Positions 1 through 8,114 of a stretch of 49,555 nt of DNA are shown piece after piece. The notes below the pieces were generated by a model. It had not been told where the DNA came from and searched no databases. It was given only the letters and a program-made list of their open reading frames with translations. Position 1 is the first letter of the stretch; every line of letters starts with the position of its first letter. A program made the translations under genes and the position numbers. The DNA comes from Gallionella sp. (GTDB taxonomy: Bacteria > Pseudomonadota > Gammaproteobacteria > Burkholderiales > Gallionellaceae): positions 1-49,555 of the forward strand of contig JANXXH010000042.1 of the NCBI GenBank assembly GCA_025350705.1, in the 5' to 3' direction.

Positions 1-69
1 TTGGCGCTGAACAACGCAAGAAAAAAACTGTTTCAGGCCATTTCTGCTGCAATCAAGAAGCAGGCATGA
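1..69 (+). CDS. Possible 3' end of an unidentified gene (partial)
   Basis: Frame 1 is open from the window edge to a TGA at 67-69 and encodes about 22 residues rich in Ala and Lys, ending KKQA. It would converge on the SDR gene at 220-987. The piece is too short to assign to a family, and a chance open frame is possible. Confidence 0.3.
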   Translation: MALNNARKKLFQAISAAIKKQA

Positions 70-219
70 GAGAAACAGGCAAGGCAGAACGAAGAAATAT
101 TTACTAAACCGACCGAGTCAGAACGAGATTCAGATTCTCAAATTCACAAACCTTCGTTCAGACTCATTTCAAGATTGGAAAATACTAGGTGAAGCAACCC
201 CTTTGCGATTTTCAAGGAT
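70..219. other. Intergenic, nothing recognised
   Basis: About 150 bases between the possible gene end at 69 and the stop of the SDR gene at 220. I see no clear terminator or gene. The stretch is AT-richer than its surroundings. Confidence 0.4.
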
Positions 220-987
220 TTATTTTATACGCCTGCGCGGTTTGTACGGCGCCTTGGCGAACAAACCATCATATAGCCAGCATGGCATCCATTTGAGTAC
301 GCGCCCGACCAAACCCATCTGCCACGGGATCACGGTGAATGTTGTTTGCCGTTCAATGGTGCGCGCCATGCGCCTTGCAGCATCGTCGGCATCCAGTATG
401 AACGGCATGGGATAAGGATTGATGGCAGTCATGGGTGTCTTGATGTAGCCCGGACATATCGTGACAACTTTCACGCCGCTGCCATGCAACTCCACCCGCA
501 GGGATTCCAGATAGGATATTGCGGCAGCCTTGGAGGCCGAGTAGGCACTCGCCCCAGGCAAGCCGCGAAATCCCGCCACGCTGGCGATGCCGACCAATGT
601 ACCCCGTTTCGCCGCACGCATCGCTGCAACGAAAGGTTGGAATGTTTTCACCATGCCCACCACATTGATATCCATCACTTGCTGAAAGGCATCGATGTCT
701 TCGGTGTATTCGGTGAGTGTGCCTGAACTTACTCCGGCATTGGCGATGACCACATCCGGTATCCCGGCACGCGCAATAAAATCCTTTGCGGCATTTTGCA
801 TTGCAGCAACATCACGCACATCCAGCGCATAGCAAAATACCTGATCGGGAAAGTTGGCGGCGATAGCTTGCAGTAATTCGCCGCGCCTTGCGAATGCGGC
901 AACTGTTGCGCCGCGTTCAAGATAATGGCGCACGAGGGCCAGACCTATACCGCTCGACGCGCCACTAACGACTACACGCAGCGACAT
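220..987 (-). CDS. Short-chain dehydrogenase/reductase (SDR) family oxidoreductase
   Basis: A 255-residue classical SDR, probably a cytosolic NAD(P)-dependent oxidoreductase of unknown substrate. Seen: the N-terminal cofactor motif SGASSGIG (about residues 8-15), the NAG motif near residue 84, the catalytic Ser in IASVAG, and YSASK (Tyr-x-x-x-Lys) near residue 155, followed by PGYIKTPM. The C-terminus is basic (KPRRRIK) and preceded by a hydrophobic stretch (MGLVGRVLKWMPCWLYDGLF), which may associate with the membrane. It lies 61 bases downstream of dsbA on the same strand and is probably the last gene of the argS-SPOR-dsbA-SDR unit. The family is clear; the substrate cannot be read from sequence. 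Confidence 0.9.
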   Translation of the reverse strand: MSLRVVVSGASSGIGLALVRHYLERGATVAAFARRGELLQAIAANFPDQVFCYALDVRDVAAMQNAAKDFIARAGIPDVVIANAGVSSGTLTEYTEDIDAFQQVMDINVVGMVKTFQPFVAAMRAAKRGTLVGIASVAGFRGLPGASAYSASKAAAISYLESLRVELHGSGVKVVTICPGYIKTPMTAINPYPMPFILDADDAARRMARTIERQTTFTVIPWQMGLVGRVLKWMPCWLYDGLFAKAPYKPRRRIK

Positions 988-1048
988 TTTTCATCTTTCA
1001 CCGTGATCAAAGCGCTGCAGATTTCTGAATGTTGTCCGGGTGAGTGAT

Positions 1049-1669
1049 TCAGCCTTTGTGAGCCTTGCGCGCCATCGCGATCACTTCTTTCAAGGTGCGA
1101 ATGGTGTCTTCAGGCTGCAAGCCTTCGATCACATATTTTCCGTCCACCACCAGCGTGGGGGTGCCGCTGATGTTGTAGCTGCGTATCATCTGCTTGGCGC
1201 GCGTCACCTTGCTCTGCATCGAGAAGGAATTGTAAGCAGCGCTAAACTTCGCACGATCCACGCCATGTTGAGCCACAAAATCGGCAATCTTGCCTTCATC
1301 CATCAACTGGATATTTTGTTCGTTCCACGCGCGATAAAGCGCGTCATGTAATTTTTGCTGCTGCCCGATACTTTCCAGCGCATAGAACGTACTTGCCATC
1401 GGCTCCCAGGAATCACGGAAAACGGTAGGCACAAAAATCAGCGCCACATCCTTGGGCATGGTCTTTTCCCACGCGCTTAAAAACGGATGCAAATGAAAAC
1501 AGTGCGAGCAGCCGTAAAAGAAAAATTCCAGCACTTCGATTTTCTTGGTGCTGGTCAGTTGTACGGGATTCAATACCTTGTAATCCCTGCCCAGTACGGG
1601 TTCGGCAAGCGCCGCCCCGCAAACCGACAGCGCTACCGCAACGACCAAGCCCCTGATAAAACTCTTCAT
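1049..1669 (-). CDS. dsbA: Thiol:disulfide interchange protein DsbA/DsbL
   Basis: Periplasmic thioredoxin-fold oxidase that donates disulfide bonds to exported proteins. The start at 1669 is preferred over the longer open frame to 1735, because AAGGAG sits just upstream of this ATG and the product then begins with a typical signal peptide (MKSFIRGLVVAVALSVCG, cleavage likely after ALA22). The mature part has the active site FFFYGCSHC (Cys54 and Cys57) and the cis-proline loop SGTPTLVV. Length is 206 residues, normal for the family. It starts 31 bases after the SPOR gene, so the two are probably co-transcribed. The extension to 1735 would overlap the SPOR gene and destroy the signal peptide. 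Confidence 0.95.
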   Translation of the reverse strand: MKSFIRGLVVAVALSVCGAALAEPVLGRDYKVLNPVQLTSTKKIEVLEFFFYGCSHCFHLHPFLSAWEKTMPKDVALIFVPTVFRDSWEPMASTFYALESIGQQQKLHDALYRAWNEQNIQLMDEGKIADFVAQHGVDRAKFSAAYNSFSMQSKVTRAKQMIRSYNISGTPTLVVDGKYVIEGLQPEDTIRTLKEVIAMARKAHKG

Positions 1670-1700
1670 GTATCGCTCCTTGAAAATGATAGTAAAAATT

Positions 1701-2339
1701 TCATTGCGCCCGCATCGGAGTGCTCTCCACTCCATTTTGTTTCAAAAAACCGCGCGCATGATTCAACTCATCCGCATTCTTGTATGGCCCCAAACGCACA
1801 CGATACCACACGCCTTTATCCGGGATAGTCGCGGTCTGAATGTTAGCTTCTACACCCAGCAATGCAAGTTTAGCCTTGAGCTTTTCAGCATCATCGACAT
1901 TGGAGAATGACCCTGCCTGCAATACCCGCAATTCATTGAAAACGACAGACTTGCTGTCCGCTGGCTGTGTTTTATCGGTGGCCTTTGGTTTATCAACTGG
2001 CTTGGTTGGCGCAACGACCGTTGTATTCGGCTTGTCAGTCAGCACTGAGTAGAACTCGAAACGCCGCTTGCCATCAGCAGGCGGTGTCGATTTTTCTGTT
2101 GTAGCTGCAACAGAGGCTGCTGGCTTTGCCGGTTCAGGCTGCGGCTTTATCACCGCCTGCTGCTCCTTGTTAAGGAACGGCCTAGGCGCTTTCAGCGTGT
2201 ACCAGGCTACCCCGGCAGCCATCCCGACACCGACCAATACGCCAACGAGTATACTGACCCAGATCAAATCCCCGCCCTTGCGTGGCGCAGAAGAATTATT
2301 GCCGTTGTCTCTGCCCGTGTTATATCCGTTTCTTCTCAT
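1701..2339 (-). CDS. SPOR domain protein (FtsN-like)
   Basis: A 212-residue bitopic inner-membrane protein. Seen: a short cytoplasmic N-terminus (MRRNGYNTG...), one transmembrane helix at about residues 25-46 (LIWVSILVGVLVGVGMAAGV), a Pro/Ala/Lys/Thr-rich periplasmic linker, and a C-terminal SPOR domain at about 135-210 (VLQAGSFSNVDDAEKLKAKL, then VWYRVRLGPY). SPOR domains bind denuded septal peptidoglycan. This architecture is that of FtsN, and the argS-SPOR-dsbA order is common in betaproteobacteria, so a role in cell division is likely but not proven. An unusual tandem repeat lies immediately upstream of its ATG. Confidence 0.88.
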   Translation of the reverse strand: MRRNGYNTGRDNGNNSSAPRKGGDLIWVSILVGVLVGVGMAAGVAWYTLKAPRPFLNKEQQAVIKPQPEPAKPAASVAATTEKSTPPADGKRRFEFYSVLTDKPNTTVVAPTKPVDKPKATDKTQPADSKSVVFNELRVLQAGSFSNVDDAEKLKAKLALLGVEANIQTATIPDKGVWYRVRLGPYKNADELNHARGFLKQNGVESTPMRAQ

Positions 2340-2409
2340 TACATTATTCCAAGCACATCACATCTTTCCATACACATCACATTTTTTCCAATCGCATCAC
2401 ATCTTCTCC
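2335..2409 (-). repeat. Four-copy degenerate tandem repeat across the argS stop and SPOR start
   Basis: Read on the minus strand, four units of 19-20 bases follow each other: GGAGAAGATGTGATGCGATT, GGAAAAAATGTGATGTGTAT, GGAAAGATGTGATGTGCTT and GGAATAATGTAATGAG. The first contains the last argS codons and stop; the last contains the ATG of the SPOR gene. Every unit carries a GGA(A) ribosome-binding-like sequence followed by ATG. Confidence 0.75.
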
Positions 2410-4172
2410 GGCGCGCTCACACCCAGCAAGGCCAATCCGTTATGTATCACCTGCGCCACTGCGGCAATCAATGCCAGCCTTGCCAATTTGATCGCTTCGT
2501 TCTCGACCAGAAAGCGCGAGGCATTATAGTAGCTGTGGAAACTGGCTGCCAACTCCTTCAGATAAAAGGCGATCAGGTGCGGCGCCAATTCCAGCGCGGC
2601 GTTTTCGATCACCTGCGGAAAATCGATCATCTGTTGCAGCAGAGCCGTTTCGTATTCGCTGTCCAGCAGGCTGACATTTGCTTCCAGCAAAGCCTTGTGT
2701 TCAGCGCCCCATTGAGCGAGCACAGCGCTGATGCGGGCGTGGGCATACTGGATGTAATACACCGGGTTCTCGTTGCTTTTAGACTTCGCCAGATCGATGT
2801 CGAACACCAGTTGCGAATCCGAATGGCGCGCTGCAAGGAAATAGCGCGTCGCGTCGCAACCCACCTCGTCGATCAAATCGCGCAGCGTGACATAGCTGCC
2901 CGCACGCTTGGATATCTTTACCTCTTCGCCGTTGCGCAATACCGTCACCATCTGGTGCAACACATAATCCGGCCAGCCTTTGGGGATGCCTACATCCAGC
3001 GCCTGCAAGCCCGCGCGCACACGGGTGATGGTGGAGTGATGATCCGCGCCCTGCTCGTTGATGACGCGCACAAAGCCGCGCCGCCACTTGTCCAGATGAT
3101 AGGCGATGTCCGGCACGAAATACGTGTAAGTGCCATCGCTCTTGCGCATCACGCGATCCTTATCGTCGCCGAAATCGGTAGTGCGCAACCACAATGCATC
3201 GTCCTGCTCATAGGTGTGGCCGCTGGCGATCAACTTCTTGACCACTTCGTCCACCTTTCCATCGGTATATAGCGCAGACTCCAGCGCAAACACATCAAAG
3301 TTCACGCCAAAGGCGCGCAGATCGATATCCTGTTCGCGGCGCAGATAAGCCACTGCGAAGTGGCGGATCGCCTCGGCATCATTCACATCGCCGGAGGCCT
3401 TTACATGCTGGTCGTGCGCCTCCGACACGTTACTGGCGTAGCCAGCCGATTGCGGGAGGAGGCGCGGAGACGGCCCTCCCGCACCTGGCGCTTGCGCGAA
3501 CCGTGTCGGTCCGTCTGCCTCCACCATCTCTTGTGCCAGATATGCCTGAGCAACATCCAAGATGTAATCGCCGCGATAACCCGCTTCCGGCCAGCTCGGG
3601 TCGTCCGGCGTGATACCCTTGCAGCGCAATTGCACCGACAGCGCCAGATTATCGATCTGCACGCCCGCATCGTTGTAGTAAAACTCACGCGTCACATTCC
3701 AGCCTGCCGCGTGCAACACGCTGCACAAACAATCGCCCACCGCTGCACCGCGACCGTGGCCCACATGCAGCGGCCCGGTTGGATTCGCCGAAACGAACTC
3801 CACATCCACCTTGCGTCCTGCACCGAGATGGATGTGGCCGTAACCTGCGCCAGCTTGCAACACGCCGCGCACCACGCCACGCTTGGCCGCAGTGGTGATG
3901 AACACATTGATGAATCCTGCCCCGGCGATCTCCAGCTTCTCGATGAAATCAGATACCGGCAATGCCGCGATCAACGCCTGCGCGATTTCGCGTGGCGGTT
4001 TACGCAACGGCTTGGCCAGCTGCATCGCCAGATTGCAGGCGTAATCGCCATGCGTTGCCAGCTTGGGACGCTCGATGAGTATCTCGATCCCTCCCGCGTC
4101 GGGAACGACCTCGCGCAATGCCTGCGCGAACAATTCGGACAAATGGGATTTGAAATTCAAGACGACAGACAT
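2397..4172 (-). CDS. argS: Arginyl-tRNA synthetase with an in-frame mobile insert
   Basis: Class I aminoacyl-tRNA synthetase charging tRNA-Arg; cytosolic and essential. Seen: the N-terminal additional domain, the HIGH-type motif in [14 protein letters not shown] (about residues 128-141), the KMSKS-like [12 protein letters not shown], and a C-terminal anticodon-binding DALR domain. Length is 591 residues, about 33 longer than usual. The excess is a Gly/Pro/Ser-rich stretch at residues 217-251 ([13 protein letters not shown]... [12 protein letters not shown]), encoded by the repeat element at 3413-3522. The rest of the frame is intact, so the enzyme probably tolerates it in a surface loop. The ATG is preceded by AAGGTGAGG, and an extended -10 promoter lies about 27 bases upstream. 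Confidence 0.97.
   Translation of the reverse strand: MSVVLNFKSHLSELFAQALREVVPDAGGIEILIERPKLATHGDYACNLAMQLAKPLRKPPREIAQALIAALPVSDFIEKLEIAGAGFINVFITTAAKRGVVRGVLQAGAGYGHIHLGAGRKVDVEFVSANPTGPLHVGHGRGAAVGDCLCSVLHAAGWNVTREFYYNDAGVQIDNLALSVQLRCKGITPDDPSWPEAGYRGDYILDVAQAYLAQEMVEADGPTRFAQAPGAGGPSPRLLPQSAGYASNVSEAHDQHVKASGDVNDAEAIRHFAVAYLRREQDIDLRAFGVNFDVFALESALYTDGKVDEVVKKLIASGHTYEQDDALWLRTTDFGDDKDRVMRKSDGTYTYFVPDIAYHLDKWRRGFVRVINEQGADHHSTITRVRAGLQALDVGIPKGWPDYVLHQMVTVLRNGEEVKISKRAGSYVTLRDLIDEVGCDATRYFLAARHSDSQLVFDIDLAKSKSNENPVYYIQYAHARISAVLAQWGAEHKALLEANVSLLDSEYETALLQQMIDFPQVIENAALELAPHLIAFYLKELAASFHSYYNASRFLVENEAIKLARLALIAAVAQVIHNGLALLGVSAPEKM
3413..3522. mobile_element. In-frame palindromic insertion element in argS
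   Basis: The insert has inverted ends CCGACACGTT (3422-3431) and AACCGTGTCGG (3499-3509). It carries the core AGCCAGCCGATTGCGGGAG (about 3440-3458) and CCTCCCGCAC. Near-identical 11-mers flank it: CGTGCGCCTCC at 3413-3423 and CGTCTGCCTCC at 3512-3522, 9 of 11 matching. The repeat-to-repeat distance is 99 bases, exactly 33 codons, which accounts for the excess length of ArgS. Related copies lie in gltD and amgK. Confidence 0.8.
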
Positions 4173-4370
4173 GAAACCTCACCTTTAGAGAGGCGCGGAT
4201 TATATCACTTGGGCACTATCGAATTGTTTATGAACTGGCCTCCAAACCAGGATTGGAAACTTGTCTGATGACCAACTCAACATGAGTTTGTATCAAAAAG
4301 TATGAGTTATTGCCATCCAAGATGGCGGGTCAGTGATAAATGAATAATTTTGAGCCAATCGTTGACCTGA
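4173..4370. other. nifJ-argS intergenic region
   Basis: 198 bases. Besides the argS promoter it holds two small hairpins: AACTCA-ACA-TGAGTT around 4275-4289 and GCCATC-CAA-GATGGC (4312-4326). The second follows the nifJ stop on the minus strand but lacks a T run, so it is at best a weak terminator. Confidence 0.35.
4199..4207 (-). promoter_or_regulatory. Extended -10 promoter for argS
   Basis: The minus strand reads TGATATAAT, an extended -10 (TGn) plus a perfect TATAAT at 4204-4199. No good -35 is visible 16-18 bases upstream, as is usual for extended -10 promoters. Transcription would start near 4192, giving a short leader before the argS ATG at 4172. Confidence 0.55.
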
Positions 4371-6596
4371 TTATGCTTCTGTCGGTTTCTTAGCGTCTGC
4401 TTTGATGTCATCGCCGGAGCCCTCCGCCATGTGTTCATATAGGGCGAAGTGTTTCTGCAGTTCGTTCTCGTAGAACGCCTGCACTTCTCCGCCGTCATCG
4501 TCCATTTCCCGCAACAGTCTGCGGAAGCGCGGCTCGCCCTTGATGAACTCGCGGTAGGGTACCGATGGCCTCTGCGAATCCAGTAACAGCGGATTCTGGC
4601 CTTCCTGCGCGCGCCGCGGATCGAAGCGGAGCAGCGGCCAGTGGCCGGTCTTGACTGCGAGCTCCTGTTGCTGGAGCTGATTGCCCAAATCGTAGCCGTG
4701 TTCGACGCAGGGGCTGTATGCGATGATCAGCGAGGGTCCGCCATAGGATTCCGCCTCAAGGAATGCCCTCAGCGTGTGCGTATCCTTCGCGCCGTAAGCC
4801 ACATGCGCAACGTAGACATGTCCATAGCTCATCGCGATCTGCGCCAAATCCTTTTTGCCGGTGTGCTTGCCGCCGGAAGCGAATTTGGCTATCGCGCCGC
4901 GCGGCGTGGCCTTGGACATCTGCCCGCCGGTATTGGAATACACCTCGGTGTCGAGCACCAGGATATTGACGTTGCGGACTGTGGATATGACATGGTCGAG
5001 ACCGCCGAAACCGATGTCGTAAGCCCAGCCATCGCCGCCTATGATCCACACGCTTTTCTTCACCAGATATTCTACCAGGCTTTCCAGTTGGCGCGCTGCG
5101 GCAGCATCGATGCCGGCCAGCTTCTTACGCAATTCCTCAACCCGTTCGCGCTGCTGAAAGATGCCCGCCTCGGTGGACTGGTCGGCGTTGAGTATTGCTT
5201 CCGTGAATTCGCTGCCGACATGTTCTTTCAATTGTTGCAACAACTCGCCGGCATGCTCGGCATGCTTGTCGATGCTGACGCGGAATCCCAGGCCGAACTC
5301 GGCATTGTCCTCGAACAACGAGTTGCTCCAGGCCGGGCCGCGTCCATCACCATTCTTGCAATAGGGCGTGGTGGGCAGGTTGCCGCCGTAGATCGACGAG
5401 CAACCGGTCGCGTTGGCCACCACCATACGGTCGCCGAACAACTGGCTGGCCAGACGGATATAGGACGTTTCGCCGCAACCGACGCAAGCCGAGGGGAACT
5501 CGAACAGCGGCTGCATCATCATCGCGCCCTTGATCGTGGTGGCTTTCAATCGGGTACGGTCATACTCCGGCAGCGTGAGGAAGAATTCGAAGTTCTTGCG
5601 CTCCTGCTCGCGCAGTGGCGCCATAGGTCTCATTTCCAGTGCCTTGTGGCCGTCGACCTTGGAAACCGCCGGGCAGATGTCCACGCACAGCGTGCAACCG
5701 GTGCAGTCTTCCGGCGCGACCTGGTAACTGATATGCATACCCTGTTCGAAGTCTTTGCCCTTGACCTGGACATGTTTGAAAGTCGGCGGCGCGTCCTTCG
5801 CCAGATCGGCAGAAAACAATTTGCTGCGGATGGCCGAGTGGGGACAGACGAACGGGCATTTGCCGCAGTGTATGCATAATTCTTCATCCCATACCGGGAT
5901 CTCCTGGGCCAGATTACGCTTGTCCCACATCGCAGTACCGGTGGGCCAGGTTCCGTCATTTGGCAGCGCGCTCACCGGCAGGCGGTCGCCCCGTCCGGAC
6001 ATGATCTCGGCGGTGATCTTGCGCACGAATTCCGGCGCGAATGCGGGCACGGCTTCAGGCATCTCGTGGGTGCTGCTCACTGCTGCCGGCACGACGACCT
6101 TGTGCAAGTTGGCGATCGTCTCATCGATCGCCTTCCAGTTGGCTTCGACCACCGCACTGCCTTTCTTGCTATAGGATTTTTTTGCGGCGAGCTTGATCTT
6201 CTCGATCGCCACATCGCGCGGCAGCACCCCGGATATCGCAAAGAAGCAGGTCTGCATGATGGTGTTGATGCGGTTGCCCATGCCGGTTTTTTTGGCGATC
6301 TCATAGGCATCGATCACGTAGAAAGCTATCCTCTTGTCTATGATCTGCTGCTGCATCCTGCGCGTCAGGGTATGCCACACTTTGTCCGGCGCTGTCGCCG
6401 TATTGACCAGGAAGACCGCGCCTTCGGCCGCATGATCCAGCAATTCGTAGCGCTCCAGAAACACCGGCTGATGGCAGCCGATGAAGTTCGCCTCGTTGTC
6501 GGCGATCAGGTAGGGGGAATGTATCGGTTTGGGCGAGAAGCGCAGGTGTGAGATGGTCGCGGCACCTGCCTTCTTCGAATCGTAAACGAAATATCC
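4371..6596 (-). CDS. nifJ: NifJ C-terminal part (after the amber codon)
   Basis: Open in the same frame from codon 461. The first possible internal start is a GTG at 6464 (VFLERYELLD); I see no convincing ribosome-binding site for independent translation. It holds the rest of the gamma domain, two [4Fe-4S] motifs (CIHCGKCPFVCP and CTGCTLCVDICP), the cluster-binding CVGCGETSY, and the thiamine-diphosphate site GDGWAYDIGFGGLDHV with YSNTGGQMSKATPRG. All key residues look conserved, which argues that the amber mutation is recent. Confidence 0.65.
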   Translation of the reverse strand, partial: GYFVYDSKKAGAATISHLRFSPKPIHSPYLIADNEANFIGCHQPVFLERYELLDHAAEGAVFLVNTATAPDKVWHTLTRRMQQQIIDKRIAFYVIDAYEIAKKTGMGNRINTIMQTCFFAISGVLPRDVAIEKIKLAAKKSYSKKGSAVVEANWKAIDETIANLHKVVVPAAVSSTHEMPEAVPAFAPEFVRKITAEIMSGRGDRLPVSALPNDGTWPTGTAMWDKRNLAQEIPVWDEELCIHCGKCPFVCPHSAIRSKLFSADLAKDAPPTFKHVQVKGKDFEQGMHISYQVAPEDCTGCTLCVDICPAVSKVDGHKALEMRPMAPLREQERKNFEFFLTLPEYDRTRLKATTIKGAMMMQPLFEFPSACVGCGETSYIRLASQLFGDRMVVANATGCSSIYGGNLPTTPYCKNGDGRGPAWSNSLFEDNAEFGLGFRVSIDKHAEHAGELLQQLKEHVGSEFTEAILNADQSTEAGIFQQRERVEELRKKLAGIDAAAARQLESLVEYLVKKSVWIIGGDGWAYDIGFGGLDHVISTVRNVNILVLDTEVYSNTGGQMSKATPRGAIAKFASGGKHTGKKDLAQIAMSYGHVYVAHVAYGAKDTHTLRAFLEAESYGGPSLIIAYSPCVEHGYDLGNQLQQQELAVKTGHWPLLRFDPRRAQEGQNPLLLDSQRPSVPYREFIKGEPRFRRLLREMDDDGGEVQAFYENELQKHFALYEHMAEGSGDDIKADAKKPTEA

Positions 6597-7976
6597 CTAG
6601 CCGTAGAGTCCGGATTCCTCGCCCATGATCTTGATGGTGTTCTTGTTGGCGCCCACCGTGCCGTCCGAGCCCAAGCCATAGAACATGCAGCGCATCACGC
6701 CCTGGCCGGCGTCGGTTCGGAAATCCTCGTCCCATTCCAGGCTGGTGTGGCTAAGGTCGTCGAAAATTCCGATCGTGAAATGGTTTTTCGGATGATCCTT
6801 TTTCAGTTCATCGAACACGCCCTTGACCATGCCCGGCGTAAATTCCTTGGAGGACAAGCCATAGCGCCCGCCCACCACGCGCGGTAGCGCAGCGAACTTG
6901 CCCGCGCCGCCGGTGTAGTCTTCGCTAAGCGCCGTCACCACATCCTTGTAGAGCGGCTCGCCGTCTGCTCCCGGTTCCTTGGTTCTATCCATTACGGCGA
7001 TGCGTTTCGCTGTGGCGGGAATGACCTTGAGCAATTCGTCTGCCGCGAACGGGCGGAACAGCCGAACCTTTGCCACGCCCACTTTTTGGTTATGATTATT
7101 ATTAATGTGGTCGACCACTTCCTCCACCGCTTCCGCGCCGGAACCCATCAAGATGATCACACGATCGGCATCCGGCGCACCGGCATATTCATACAGGTGG
7201 TACTGGCGTCCGGTCAGTCCGGCGAATTTGTCCATGGTTTTCTGCACGATCCCGGGCATGTGTTCATAGAACGGGTTGACCGATTCGCGAGCCTGGAAAT
7301 AGACGTCCGGGTTTTGCGAAGTGCCGCGCATGAAAGGATGGTCCGGTGTCAGCGCGCGGGTGCGATGCGCGAACACCAGCTTGTCGTCTATCATTTCACG
7401 CACCACTTCAACCGGGATCTGATCGACCTTGGCCACTTCGTGTGAAGTACGGAAGCCGTCAAAAAAATGCAGGATCGGTACGCGCGCTTCCAGCGTTGCC
7501 GCCTGTGCGATCAGCGCCATGTCCATCGCCTCCAGCACCGAATTGGAGACGAGATAGGCGAAGCCGGTCGAGCGGGCCGCCATCACGTCGCCGTGGTCGC
7601 CGAAGATAGACAGACCCTGAGCTGCCAGCGAACGCGCCGCCACGTGCATCACAAAGGACGTGAGTTCGCCGGCAATCTTGTACATATTGGGGATCATCAG
7701 CAGCAAGCCCTGCGATGCGGTAAAGGTAGTCGCCAGCGAACCGGTTTGCAAAGCGCCGTGGATCGCCCCGGCTGCACCGCCCTCGCTCTGCATCTCGACA
7801 ACCTCCGGAACAGTACCCCACAGATTTTTGAGGCCCTGAGACGACCATGTTTCGGAATATTCACCCATCGGCGAAGAAGGGGTGATCGGATAAATCGCGA
7901 TCACCTCGTTGGTCATGTGGGCGATATAAGCGGCGGCTTCGTTGCCGTCGATAGTCACCATGCGTGCTTGAGTCAC
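6597..7976 (-). CDS. nifJ: NifJ N-terminal fragment (459 aa, before the amber codon)
   Basis: This piece carries the first PFOR domain with the pyruvate/thiamine-site segment YPITPSSPMGEYSE (about residues 30-43), domain II (PDADRVIILMGSGAEAVEEV, then KVGVAKVRLFRPF) and the beginning of the gamma/EKR domain (FDDLSHTSLEWD, GSDGTVGANKNTIKIMGE). It has no iron-sulfur domain and no thiamine-diphosphate domain, so it cannot be an active PFOR by itself. Confidence 0.7.
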   Translation of the reverse strand: MTQARMVTIDGNEAAAYIAHMTNEVIAIYPITPSSPMGEYSETWSSQGLKNLWGTVPEVVEMQSEGGAAGAIHGALQTGSLATTFTASQGLLLMIPNMYKIAGELTSFVMHVAARSLAAQGLSIFGDHGDVMAARSTGFAYLVSNSVLEAMDMALIAQAATLEARVPILHFFDGFRTSHEVAKVDQIPVEVVREMIDDKLVFAHRTRALTPDHPFMRGTSQNPDVYFQARESVNPFYEHMPGIVQKTMDKFAGLTGRQYHLYEYAGAPDADRVIILMGSGAEAVEEVVDHINNNHNQKVGVAKVRLFRPFAADELLKVIPATAKRIAVMDRTKEPGADGEPLYKDVVTALSEDYTGGAGKFAALPRVVGGRYGLSSKEFTPGMVKGVFDELKKDHPKNHFTIGIFDDLSHTSLEWDEDFRTDAGQGVMRCMFYGLGSDGTVGANKNTIKIMGEESGLYG

Positions 7977-8032
7977 CGGACACCTCCCCAGGTTAACTAA
8001 CCTAGAAATTCAGGTAGAACAGCATATACCTT

Positions 8033-8071
8033 TTCGAATTACCCTGCTCGGGCAACCATAACAAATTCGAA
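8033..8071. repeat. Inverted repeat upstream of nifJ
   Basis: TTCGAATT at 8033-8040 is repeated in inverted form as AATTCGAA at 8064-8071, 23 bases apart, within the 138-base gap between nifJ and the NYN gene. It could be an operator, but the spacing is large and chance is possible. Confidence 0.3.
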
Positions 8072-8114
8072 GTGCGGTTGGCACAAACCCGGTGTTCTTC
8101 AATAGTCCAGTTCG

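Larger units (their letters stand above)
4371..7976 (-). pseudogene. nifJ: Pyruvate:ferredoxin (flavodoxin) oxidoreductase, interrupted by an in-frame amber codon
   Basis: Homodimeric PFOR: oxidises pyruvate with CoA to acetyl-CoA and CO2, reducing ferredoxin or flavodoxin; often an electron source for nitrogenase or anaerobic metabolism. Ignoring the stop, the reading frame gives 1201 codons, the usual NifJ length, with all domains present. At 6599-6597 the frame reads GGC TAG GGA TAT TTC, giving SGLYG-stop-GYFVYDSKKAG. Relatives have LYAQGYFVYDSKKSG there, so TAG most simply derives from CAG (Gln) by one C-to-T change. No frameshift is needed. The start is the GTG at 7976, with GGGGAGG six bases upstream. 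It may be a recent nonsense mutation, a low-level readthrough gene or a sequence error. Confidence 0.85.

Noticed and set aside
1670-1735. Longer start for dsbA, and likewise longer starts for priA (to 14038), rsmA (to 41516), surA (to 43818), lptD (to 46155), thiE (to 39376), aroB (to 23821)
   Set aside because: The extensions have no family similarity, run into neighbouring genes or terminators, or hide signal peptides; internal starts fit ribosome sites or known N-termini better.
4641-5879. Long plus-strand open frame opposite nifJ, and similar ones opposite hemE (14051-15100) and argS (3360-4268)
   Set aside because: Antisense shadows in GC-rich genes; no family motifs, no ribosome sites, and the minus-strand genes are unambiguous.
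6597-6599. Recoding of the nifJ TAG as pyrrolysine or selenocysteine
   Set aside because: Selenocysteine uses TGA; pyrrolysine systems are not expected here, and relatives have glutamine at this site.
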